From contig CM054178.1 in NCBI GenBank assembly GCA_028829895.1, positions 88,532,058 to 88,596,057 on the forward strand: a stretch of DNA of 64,000 nucleotides, written 5' to 3'. The stretch comes from Sinotaia quadrata (taxonomy: Eukaryota > Mollusca > Gastropoda > Architaenioglossa > Viviparidae). Under the pieces are notes generated by a model. It worked only from the letters and a program-made list of their open reading frames with translations. It did not search any database and was not told where the DNA came from. The position numbers and the translations under genes were made by a program. Numbering within the stretch: the first letter of the stretch is position 1; each line of letters opens with the position of its first letter. Below are positions 25,401-37,600 of this stretch, in pieces.

Positions 25401-28400
25401 TGCACTCAATATCTCTTAATATTGCTCTTTAAACAAAATTATTAAGATTAGATATATGCTTCATTCTTTTCATTACCTTTGTGTAAGAATTATTTGCACG
25501 TAGTATCTCTTAATATTGATCTTTATGGTAAAATTATTAAGATTTGATGTATGCTTCATTCTTTTCATTGCATTTGTGTAAGGATTATTTACACGTAGTA
25601 TCTCATAATAGTGATCTTTAAATAAAATTATTAAGATTTGATGTATGCTTCATTCTTTTCATTGCCTTATTTTGAGTATTATTTGCACTCAGTATCTCTT
25701 AACATTGCTTTGTGTATCGTAATATTGATATCTACGTATGTTATTATTACATTCTTGTACGATTTAACATGTATCATCACGATTTTGTCGATCGCAATTT
25801 TGTCGGCGCGATTTTGTCCATCGCGGTTTTGTCGGCGCGCATTTGTCGTTCGCGGTTTTGTCGGTGAACCGCGAAACACGATATCCCATAGACCTCTACA
25901 GGAGATCATGCAATCCATTCCACATCGCCACGAAAAATCAAAGAAATTAGAGGAAAATGAAGACAGGACAGTGTTCATGGGGAAACGCTAGTAAAGACAC
26001 TCACCAAAGCATGTTATGATGTTAGATGTTGATGAGGTAAGATGTTAGTCGTTCATCAAAGCAAGGAAAAAAAAGACAATCAACTGGGAACAAACATGCC
26101 CTGCCTTCATGTGAGACATGAGTGGCCGGATTCAACCATTTTTTCATGAGAAATGCGATGTTTTTGCGGCATACGTACGGTTTGTTGTGTGAAACATGTT
26201 CGTTCTGCGAGTCACGTGGGCGTTTGCAGTGGCGTTTGTTATGCGAGGTACCACTGTATTATTAACGCCAGAATAAAGAGAATGACCAGCAGAAAATGTT
26301 AAAATGTATATGTATTATCACCTCCAGAGTAAAGAGAATGACCAGCAGAGAATATTATATATATATGTACTTTCCAATATTTAAGCAATACTTTTCATAT
26401 GAGTGTGAAATACATTTATTTCACATTCTTATCATTGTATTTTTTGACTAAATCACTAAAGCTGGGTTCTTAACCAGTGGGGGAATTTTAGGGCTTCAGG
26501 GGTGGGGTGGGTGGGGGAGGGAATGTGATCACAGTCTCAAAATACATATTTGAATGCACCTTTTGAGTCAGCCAATCTTGGAAAGATGGGAATGACATTC
26601 TTACATATAGTGTAAAGGGTGCATGGGGCAAAAAAAAGGTTGATGAGAACCATTGCACCAAAGCATATTTTATTTTTGTATGTAATCGAATATTTTTGGT
26701 AAATTGTACCTAGAAGACACTTATGTGGTGATTAGTGTAAAGTTATTTCTAATAAAGACTACTCTTTTTGTAGTTGCTATAGTTCAGAATTTTAGTTGGT
26801 TTCTTAATATTAAATTTAAAATTTTGTTTGTAACAAAAAACATATACACTTAAATTAAGAATACAAGTAATAACTAATAAGATATTGTAATAATTTTTAT
26901 TCCTTCTGTGTATTTTTTTATTTATTTTATCTTATTATTCTTAAAAGAGAAGAAAAATAGGGAATGTATGTAAGTAGAAAATCATATACAATTTAAAGAT
27001 AAAATAAAACTTAACAAAATTTAAAATAAATGTTTTATTTAAAAAATAAAATGATCAACAAAATCCTTTGGATCCTGTTTAGGGCCTCATTGTTAAGATG
27101 TTTTATCATATTTTACAACACATGTGCATGAACACATCTTACAAATCCCTTATGTTAACTGAGTGCTTCACTTAACTCTTAGTCAATACAGGCCTGGTAC
27201 ATATTTGTGCAATATTATGCAAATGTTTGATGTTTTTTGTTTGCTTCTTTGTTTGAAGAAAAATCATATGCTTTTGAGAAAACTACTGATAGGAGAGAGC
27301 TTTGCTGTTATAAAACAATTCTAGCCTAGACAGGTCTGCAGGTAATTCAGAAAATTTGTTCAAAATGGATTATTTGTTGTCTATAGCCTAGAATACGTTT
27401 GACAGAATAATGTCAACATTTAATTTATACCACCATTTTGAAAGTTTTAATAATACTATTTTAATCTAATTACAATTGAATGTTTCAGACTGGATGACAA
27501 AATCAGAGATAGATGTTTCTAAAAGGAGTAGTTCTGTGTCATCTAAGCATAAACTTTTAAGATATGATTATAAAGAAACCACAGGTGACATGCTACAAAA
27601 AGGAAATTTTCCAGAAGAGCAAGAAAGTGATTCAGTTGACTGCACTGCTAAAGAGTCTGAGAATGTTGAGATGGCAGAGTCATTTATTCCAACCAGCCAG
27701 AAACATAAATCAACCAAGTCTGTTCATAACCTTTCAGACACCAGCATGAGGCCCTTACACGAGACTTTGGAATCTGCAAATAAGAGTTTGAGAAGAAGCA
27801 TGGAGTTAAATTCTAAGAATGCATTGTCTAATGCTGAGATTTGCCCCACGGTACAAGCACTTGGAGATGATAATTTGTCAGGATATCAGAAAGAGCTGGA
27901 CAGAAAGAGTGCCATTGATTTTGAAGTGGGGTACCAGACTGACAAGAATGCCAAAACATCAAAGATAAGGCAAAATAGTTTGCATGACCATGCAATGAAT
28001 CTCGATGCAGAACATTTGGAACATATCAAAGCATCACCAGGCAGACGAATCAGCAGGCAACTTCGCAAGAGCATTACAAATAATATGGTAATTGAAACAA
28101 AACCTGAACTAGAAATAACACATGGCAGATCACGGCGCAGCTGTAGATCATTGCTGCCAGACTGTAAAGCAAAGCTAGAGTCTCCATGCATGATAAATCA
28201 AGCAGAAATGACAAATTATATGTCATCATCAAGTCCATCATTTGCGCACTTTGAAAGTTTTGGAAGTCAGCATACTCACAAATCATCAATTGAAGATAGT
28301 AAAATTCATCATGAATGTCCATCATTGGAAGTGGCAAGTTTTATTGTGGGTGCTGAAACTGAAACTTTAAAGGGTACATCTTCTGTACTAGAACAAAATA

Positions 28401-31400
28401 CTGATGCTGAGAAATCTGTGAGAAAACTCAGAAGTTTACGTCGATCTGCTGCCAGATCAAATAAAGATCATTCACAGTCTGAGGCAATAGAAAAAGAGGA
28501 AGCAAAACAGGTACTGTCTGTTGCTATGCCTGAAGGAAATAGACAAGAAAATCTGAATCCAAAATTGCGTCGTAGTCGGAGATCTGTTGCTAAAACTGAT
28601 ACTTTCACTCTGCATGAGTCTGTTCCATCAGAATTGTCAACTGGGGAAGTGGAAATGAAATCCTTTGAAACTCCTAAAAGCACAACTAGTCGCAAATCTT
28701 TAATTTGCACATCTGCATTAACAGCACTGCAAGAAGATGAACAGCAGTTAATGATGCACAAAGTTGAAGAAAACTGTGGATTTGTAGGAAAATCTCTTTC
28801 AGACTCTATTGCAGGAAGTCCTTCAGCACTGAAAGAACTTGTCTTAAATCAAGATGTTTCTTCTGCTGTTGAAAGAGAGACTGCATTATCAATAGATATA
28901 TGTTCGGAAAGGGAGACTGTTTCTAATGACATAGTACTGTCTGTCCAAAAGACTCCAATGAGGACTCGACGCAGTCTTCACCTCCCCGGTGCATCTGATG
29001 GTTTTCTAACTCCAGGCCTGCCTTTGTCAATACAGAAACGGTCAACTGCTAAGAGGCGTCGGACTGCCACGATGATAGCTCTGTCTTCTGCTAAAAGTCC
29101 TGAAGAGGCGTATGTTTCTTTTGTTTATTTGGTCTTTGTTTAAGTTCGTTGTGAGAGAGTTTAGTTATTATTGAGATTACATTTTTGCAACAAGTGTTTT
29201 CAAATTGCAAACCATTTTTTTTATTAAAGCGTGAATAAAATTGTGTTGTTGGTTATCATATCTATTGCCAAAATGGAAATATGTAATCTGTAATCTCTGT
29301 AATTTTCAGAATCAAAATCATCTCTACCAGTCCAATGGTTGAGATGACTCGTCGCACGCCCAAGCATATTTCTCCAGGTAAGGAGTTAATATTCAAGACA
29401 TCCTTTCTCAATTTTTTAGACATTACCACTCGAAATCTTTCTTTAATTTTCATTAATATAACTAATATAAGTATTCCAACAAATTTACTGTATCAAGGTT
29501 TTTTTAGAAGTGATAATACATTAATGTGATGTTCTGTATCCCTTTTATCGTGAAACAGTTTTGTAAAGAAATATTTTAAAAAGGCACGTCTTTTATCATG
29601 CTTCCTTTCCAATTAAATTGGATCTATATTGATGTCATACACAAATGCCATAGACCATATGCTGTTTAAACAATTGATGCAGTTGAAATAGTCACATAAT
29701 AATATTTTTCAAATTTATTTGTTGTTTCCAGAAATATTCAGCTTAAGAAAAAAAATTAATTTGCTTTCATTTCCATTTTACTTTTTTAGTATGTGACAAA
29801 TGTTGGGAAAAGTTTTCGGTAATGATCAGTATTTCAAAACAATACACTTCTGATGACCTCAGTATATTTTACTGATTAACGTCATAAATAACTTACATAT
29901 TTATGTACATATGGATATGGTTTCTTTTGCATTTAAAGTTTCTCATAGCTGGTGTTATGTTGTAAACCTGAGCTAGTAAGGGTAGAAAAACCTTAAATTA
30001 CATTCAAGAATATAAGCATCGTGATTAGGTCTTTTAAAAATAGTTATATTTAAATAAACGCTTTGTTTATTATTTAATACTAAAAATATATCTTCACATC
30101 ATAATAACTTAATCCATTTTATATTTAGTTGAGAGAAATAGAGCTTCTTTTTGTAATGGTTGATATTTTTGTCACTAGGATAGTAGGAGCTGAATGTTTT
30201 CACGTGATGAAGTTATAGTTTTTATACCATTTGAAATAAATATGTATCCAGATTAAGTAAATTAATAAAGAAAATATATTGTAATGAGATTGTATTGCTT
30301 ATTTTAAAAAAAATTCTGGTAAAAGATATCTCAACAGAAACACATGCTTTATATATATTTCAAACTCATATAACATTAGCATTTTTATAATTTGTTTCTA
30401 TGTGAGCATTAGACCCTCATGTATATTTTAATATGTAAAATAATTAGATTTAATCCACTTTTTTTTGTGCTCTTCATGTCACAAAATGGTACACTTGAAC
30501 AGAGAATGACCCATCTACTGGATATTTGTGAGTGTTTGTATATTTGAGAGAGAGCATGGTTTTCATGCATTTGCATTGGTAAGTGAAATAATATTCATTT
30601 ACAGAAATGCACTTTATCTTGTATCTATTTGTGTTAGATGTGTATTGTATGTTATGGTAGATGGAGATCATTTGAATATTTTTATAACAAATGTACATAT
30701 TATATTGCTTTGTAATACTGTTGGTTTTGTTAATATATTTAGAAAAATATTCCACTATAAATGTGTTTGTATGATTTTCTTTCAGAACAAATCAAGAATT
30801 GTACAGCACTTTTGTTCAGTGATGATGATCTTTCTGTGGAGCCCATAAAGCTTTTCCCTGACCCTAAAGAACAGCGTAAGAATGCTAATTCATCACCCAC
30901 TTCTTTCCTTGGTACAATAATAAATTACTTTAAATTAAAACCACTTCATGCAGATTAAGTAATGTTTTTTTAAAATTTTTGTTACCCCTTTGATTTTAAA
31001 AAAAAAAGTAATTTGGATGATGTTACGTTTCAAAGTTGTATTAAGTGTGACAGATGGACTGCTAAGAATAAACTACCCATATAAATCACTTTTGACAGTT
31101 TCAGGCAAAGAAGAAAATATTCCTTCTTCCATCACTCTTGAGGAAAACCAGAAACAGAAAGGTGTGTCCTATTTCAGATGCTTACTGAATGCAGAGACAG
31201 AGAAGCTTGCAGCACTTGGGGACATGTGGGAATCAATTGGTCAGTCTGTTCCAGGACTGTGTGAAGAAGGTATTGTTTTAGCTTGTTTATTTACTGATAA
31301 TTGTGTCATGTTGATCTGTTCCAGGACTGTAAAGAAGGTATTTTTTTTTTGGTTTGTTTGCCTACTGATAATTGTAATGTGTGCTGTTCTGTTCCAGGAC

Positions 31401-34400
31401 TGTGAAGAAGGTATTGTTTTGGTATGCTTGTTTACTGATAATTGTGTAGTGTTTGTCTGTTCTAGAACTGTACAAATATCTTTTGTGATTGTTTACTGAG
31501 AATTGTATAGAGTTGCTGTTCTAGGATTGTGAACATCTGTTTGCTTGTTTGCTTTTGCTGAGAATAGTGTAGTGTTGATCTTTTCAGGACTGGGTGAAGG
31601 TCTTTTTCAACTGGTTTGTTTATTAAGGATAGTTAAGAATGTTGGAAACTTATTGACAGAAGACTGTTATGAATCATGAAAAATATCCATCTTATTAAGA
31701 ACTTAGAGTAATATCATTTACAACTATATATAAGTCAATTTCTAGAGTTACAGAACAGAGTTGATATGCTCTTGGTTCTGCCTCTACCCAATAAAAAGTT
31801 CACTTACTTTTTTAAAAACTGTGACAAAGATTAAATTCAGTAAATGAGTTAATTCCTTGATTAAAGGCAGTAAATCAGTTAATTCCTTTTGAATTGAAAA
31901 GATGAAACTTCATGAAATGATAGCTACAGTAGAAATTCAGACTTAACTTTTCTGGCTGTTTGTTTACATTTAAATGGGGTCTGTATTTACCTATTTTTCA
32001 ACTGTTCACATTGGTATTCTTTCTATTTGTACAGTTCAAGGGCAGATTCGCACAACAGTATGCCAGGCAAGACTGCTGATAGGTGACAAATTTCAGCAAT
32101 TTGCAGGACTTGTAGATGACTGTGAAAGAGGAGATCCACGCACGACTTGTCAAGATTTGCAAGGCTTCTGGGATCTGATTTGCATTCCAGTAATTCTGAG
32201 TTGCCACTGTTTTTAACTCAAACTTTTAGAGCACATAAATCCTAAATAAACTGTTTTTAACTCAAATCCTAAATAAACTGTTTTTAACTCAAACTTTTAG
32301 AGCACATAAATCCTAAATAAACTGTTTTTAACTCAAACTTTTAGAGCACATAAATCCTAAATAAACTGTTTTTAACTCAAACTTTTAGAGCACATAAATC
32401 CTAAATAAACTGTTTTTAACTCAAACTTTTAGAGCACATAAATCCTAAATAAACTGTTTTTAACTCAAACTTTTAGAGCACATAAATCCTAAATAAACTC
32501 CTAATGCTTCAGAAGTAAACAATAAACTGTCATTCTTATTGTGGTTAAAATAAACCACAATCATTTCACAATCATTTTATCATTTAGAGCACAGCTCATT
32601 TTACAAGTTCAGGGTATGTTGTTATTTGTCGTTATCATGTCTTCTCAAGAAGCCAAGTGACTTGGATATGTTGTTTGCTGCAGAGTACATTTTGATGTGA
32701 AAATATTGTATACTAGAAATAGGACAAGTTCTATTTCAAATGCACTGGCCCTACATATTGTAAGATTATATTCACAACACATTTCTCTGCCCATTGCCAT
32801 ACTTGTTTGTTGTAATAGTTGGCTAACACAAATGTATGATTGTGGGAGGAGACCAATACTTATGTAACTATATTATGTTTTGAGGAAATTATTTTAAATA
32901 GGCATGAATCTTTATATGACTGGCAATCGTACATTTATATTCAATTTTAAATATTCTGAGAAAATGTTTTTTTTATAACTATACAAGTGACTTTAGTTGA
33001 CCAAAAGACTAGTATAGTGATGCTAAATGTGATCCACTCTGAGGAAGTATTTTGTAACTATCTCTAGACTTAGTTGATAGAAGACAAGTATAGTGACTCG
33101 AAATGTCATCCCTTCTGATCATTTTATAACTATTTCTAGACCTAAGCACGTTGACCAGAAAAGTGTACTGACCCTAACTGTTTCAGATTTTTTTAATATT
33201 TATATTTTTTTAACCCCTGCATGGACCTGTCTTGGCCTAAGTCTCGTAAAATTTGAAGTCAGGCAGGACATTTTTACCAACTCCATTAAAATCAACCAAC
33301 TCTGATTCATGACTCTGACCCCAACTCTGATTCATGACTCTTGACAGCCCTGATTACTCACAGTTTACATCTGACATGACACTTGACTCTTAAATGTGTT
33401 TCAGAATTACACATAGTTAATGAATTGAATATCTCTTGATCTGCTACAATGTGAAGAGTTCTCAAATTACACATACTTAATGAATTGAATATTTTGGTCT
33501 GCTACAATGTGATGAGTTCTCAAATTACACATAGTTAATGAATTGAATATCTCTTGATCTGCTACAATGTGATGAGTTCTCATTTTTAAAAGAACAAAAA
33601 GGCAATAGGAGTGGTTTCTTTCAAAAGGTCAAATTAGACAAGTCGAGTATTAGTACTTTTGCTAAAGAAAATATTTTATTGACTTTATTTATTAGTGAGT
33701 TCTAAAATAATTACTTATTATTGAATAAATTTGTAAATCTTTGCACATCTATAATTTGAATCATATTTCAGAATACATTGATTATGAAATGATCTTGATT
33801 TGCATGAGTGGATTAGTAAAAATGTCATAGATTATTCTTCATATCACATATATTGTTCATTTCTGTAGGTTGAAGACCTGAACAAGAAATTTGCTGCATT
33901 AGTAACATTGAAGGATAACAACTGGCAGTTAGACCTGGATGAGCCAGCAATTTTACCTGTCAAAAAAGGAACAAAGGTGAGAATTTCTGCCTGACTTGCA
34001 TTGGACTGCCTATTTCTTGTAGAGACGTATGTCAGTTTGAAATTAAAGCAAATTAAACATTAACCAATTGGATATCATGCAAAATTGTGTAATCTGACGC
34101 CACCATGTCCACTATTTTGACGCTTACTGATAATTGAATTTTTTTTTTTAAACAAGTCTACTAAAAAATTTAAAGCGACTGTAATTATCAATGGATTTAA
34201 AAAAAATTAAATTACTACCTATTATAGACATACTAAGGAATCTTAAAAATATTATTTTTAATTTATTTCACATTCAAAAACAAACAAATAATAAAACGTT
34301 CTCTTATCTTTTTGCTGAACTTCCGAACGTTTTAACCGTTTTTTTTTTTTATTACTAGTCTACTAAATAATTAAAAGCAAGTATAATTCGTATAATTCTA

Positions 34401-34614
34401 AAATGATTTTCAAAATAAGTATTATGGGGGACATTTTTAAGTATTTATTTTATTTTATTTTATTCAAAAATAAATAAAATAAATGTATTCAAAAATAAAT
34501 AAAAAGTTTTCTTACCTTTTTCTTGTGTTGATCTTCATCAGTTGTTTCCTGGAATGAAGTCCTAAAAATTTTTCTTGTTGTATGCATGCTTTGATGACGA
34601 CCTTTTTTTTTTAT

Positions 34615-34645
<31 letters not shown>

Positions 34646-37600
34646 GATGATGACCGTTTTTTTAAAATTTTATTATCACATGGTCATATCCAAAATTTCA
34701 GTAGGGGTTGGTTGAATTCCACTGATAATAAAGTCCTCTTAATCACACAATACAGTTCTTTAGTTAGGATCCACCAAACAAATCTAAATCGGCATAAAAC
34801 CTTGTCATGCCTGATAAAAATCTCTGTTCAGAATGGCTGCTCCACAGAGGTGGTAGACCAAGTTTTCGTGCTTTTTCACCCTCATGACCTTTCTAATAAC
34901 AGTTATCCAATGGTAAAATTTAGAGCAGATTGGCTGCAGAAGCCAAACATATCTCTTTTTTGATTGGTTGTTTTTTTAATGAATGGTTTCACTTTACATG
35001 CACGTCTGTACGTGCGTGGACGAGTTATGCCAGAGTGTCACAGGCGCACGCACTTTCAGTTGAGACGTACATTGTCTCTAAGACAGCAATCAGGTTAAAG
35101 CATATTGGTTGACAAGAAATGTGCTAAGTTGTAAATTTCTGCCTTGCTTACATTAGCATACATTTTTTTTTTTTTTAAACGAAGCATGTCAGTTTTAAAC
35201 AAAAGTCCCATTACCAAAACTTATATACAAAGTTTAGCAGAAATTGTGTTAGCTCAAAGAAAATGCATATAACTTTCAAATATTACATTTGAGAAACACT
35301 GAATTATATTGCTGTTTGTATTAGCAGTAATAATTACTACTTTCATTTTCAAACAATCCATAATATAAAAGCACACAGAGGCGGGAGCCCAGACACTAGA
35401 GTAAATCACATAATATATAATAAAACATGGTGTGGATATTTTTTCCCACTTCTTACATCAGTGCATTATTCTGATTTACCAATTAATGGACTGATGTAAG
35501 AAGTGGGAAAAAATAATGAACTTAGAGCATAATCTTTGACTAAAACTGCAAGAAATAAAGGGGAAAAGGTATTGAAATAAAGAAGAAAAATTTACATTAA
35601 AACAGTAATAATTGTTTTGTTGCAAAATGTGAAAATCTGGTTAGATAATAATGCTTTCTTGAATAATGCTGCATCATGAAAATATTATGCCAGTTTGAAC
35701 TGACAACCAAACTCAGTTTTAATAAAAATATATATTCTGTGTTCTTGTTTTATTTTTACCTTCAGAATATTGTCCAACTCTATCTCTTAATTATATCATT
35801 AAATTTAATTAACTATATACGTTTGAATATATGTGTTGGTTTTTTTCATTCTTTGTTATGTAACTGTCTACACTCATATTTTTTGTGCTATTGTGTGTTT
35901 CAAATAGCCAAATAGTTTTTAAAAGTAAAAAGTTCACAATACATTTTTTCAGATAAAAAATATATTACACATTTGTTGAAAACACATTTTCTGCAGAATT
36001 TGAATGTCTTTTCAATGCTATGCCATAGTCCCTCATGATTATTAATCCACGAAATTCTGACTTTGAAAACACCATAAAACTATTGCTTTCACTTTGTCAC
36101 TTTCATTCATGATGTGTTGCATTGATGCTACCACCAATATTTTTATCATGTATGAACTGTAGAAACCTCTTATTTGTAAGATCTTTTTGTATGCATTTAC
36201 TATGATTACTTTAACTTGTTTTTTTGTTATCTGTCTATGTTTATTAGAATTGTTGGAATGTTTTTTGTTAAGGTTTATATTTTTATTGTAATGAACTTGA
36301 AAAATTGCCTCTTTCTTACATAAAACCCCCTAAACATTAATGATAAATGATGACACTAAATTAATGATATTTCAAAAGTATTATAACTATTTTCATATTT
36401 TTGGGGACACAACCTTATTTCATCTGATTACATAATTAGATCATAAAAGATCTGTACAGTATTAACTAGAAGAAAATGAGTGAGACTAACTAATATAAGG
36501 TAGGTTAATGTTTTATTATATTATTTTTGAAAATAATGAATATGTGTTTGAAGCATTTTGTGAATCAAAACGTTGAAAAATAAAGTTGAAATTGAGAACT
36601 TGCACAAATTAGTATTTTCGTGTTTGAAAATATGTCTGTGGAATTTAATTTTTTTGCGGAGATTGCTTTATTTTATTATTGAAAATTGGAATATGTTCAT
36701 CGATCATTATTTTATTTAAATTGTAAACAAATCTAAAATAAAGAATTATATCAGTCATTATATTGATTCACCCTTGTTCTAACTTGCATTATGCACAGAC
36801 ATTTGTTACATTTGTCATAATAAATTTGTAAATTTTCACAACTTTATGATAGATACTTTTATTAACAATAATTATCAACTGATTCACAATTTATGCTGTA
36901 GATCATAAAGCTGGTTATTTGTTTAGAGGTTTGCAAATTTTGACATTATTATAGGCTGGCAGTAATGATAGTTGTTTCTTACTTCTTCCCCCATTCTATT
37001 ATATTGGATGTAAGATTTGAACTCGTACATGATTGAAATATTAATTAAGTGAACTTCCATTCAGCATATTTATATACTCTTACAGTAACAACAAACATTA
37101 AAATAAAAAAAAAATGCATATAATACACATAATGGACAAGTATAGGCATATAAAATTGACCAAAAATATGTGCTAAAGGTAAATGCACAGTATTATATAT
37201 TGGTATTAAATTTACTCATATTGACAATATATAACTAATTTTGTTTCTTCAAACTTTAGTGCATATACTGGGCAAGAAGTATGTATAAATATAAAAAAAT
37301 CATGTTATATTCCAATTGTATCTATATGGATATTTGGTTAAGGAGAGTGTGCAGGATTAGGGGAGTATATGTTAATGGCACAAGAGAAGATTACAATTTC
37401 ACTCTACTGTTAATGGATGGTTGACTTACAGAAGAGAATGCCAGCAACAAAAGTGGACAAGCCTGTTGGAAAATCAAAGTTTGCTGCATTCAAGGCTCAC
37501 CTTGTTCAACAGCGTACAAAGACCGATGTGACAGAAGAAAAGGTGTTTGATGCAGGTTTCTTCAAAGTCAGCAGTCCAGTTCACACACCAGTGTTTCACT

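Larger units (their letters stand above)
24704..26256. mobile_element. Pogo/Tigger-like element interrupted by a nested element
   Basis: The right end, read inward, is CAGTGGTACCTCGCATAACA, flanked by TA. The left end reads GTACTTCGCATAACGAACAC; its first few bases are degenerate. CAGTGGTACCTCGCATAACG-type ends are characteristic of pogo/Tigger/Jerky-related elements. Without the nested insertion the element is about 440 bp and has no transposase frame, so it is non-autonomous. Confidence 0.75.
24672..26370. repeat. Tandem repeat (about 54 bp) split by a transposon insertion
   Basis: A unit containing AGTAAAGAGAATGACCAGC followed by TGAGAATGTTATATATATGTA occurs once before the pogo-like element (24,667-24,706) and twice after it (26,263-26,375). 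The element has therefore inserted within, and separated, a small tandem array. Confidence 0.75.
22896..27488 (+). other. DLGAP5: DLGAP5 intron 6, with nested transposons
   Basis: A 4.6-kb intron. At 22,896-24,660 I see AT-rich sequence with nothing recognised. From 24,670 to 26,370 lie an interrupted tandem repeat, a pogo-like element and a nested 1.1-kb inverted-repeat element. A hAT-type MITE follows at 26,462-26,655, then featureless AT-rich sequence to the exon 7 acceptor. Confidence 0.8.
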
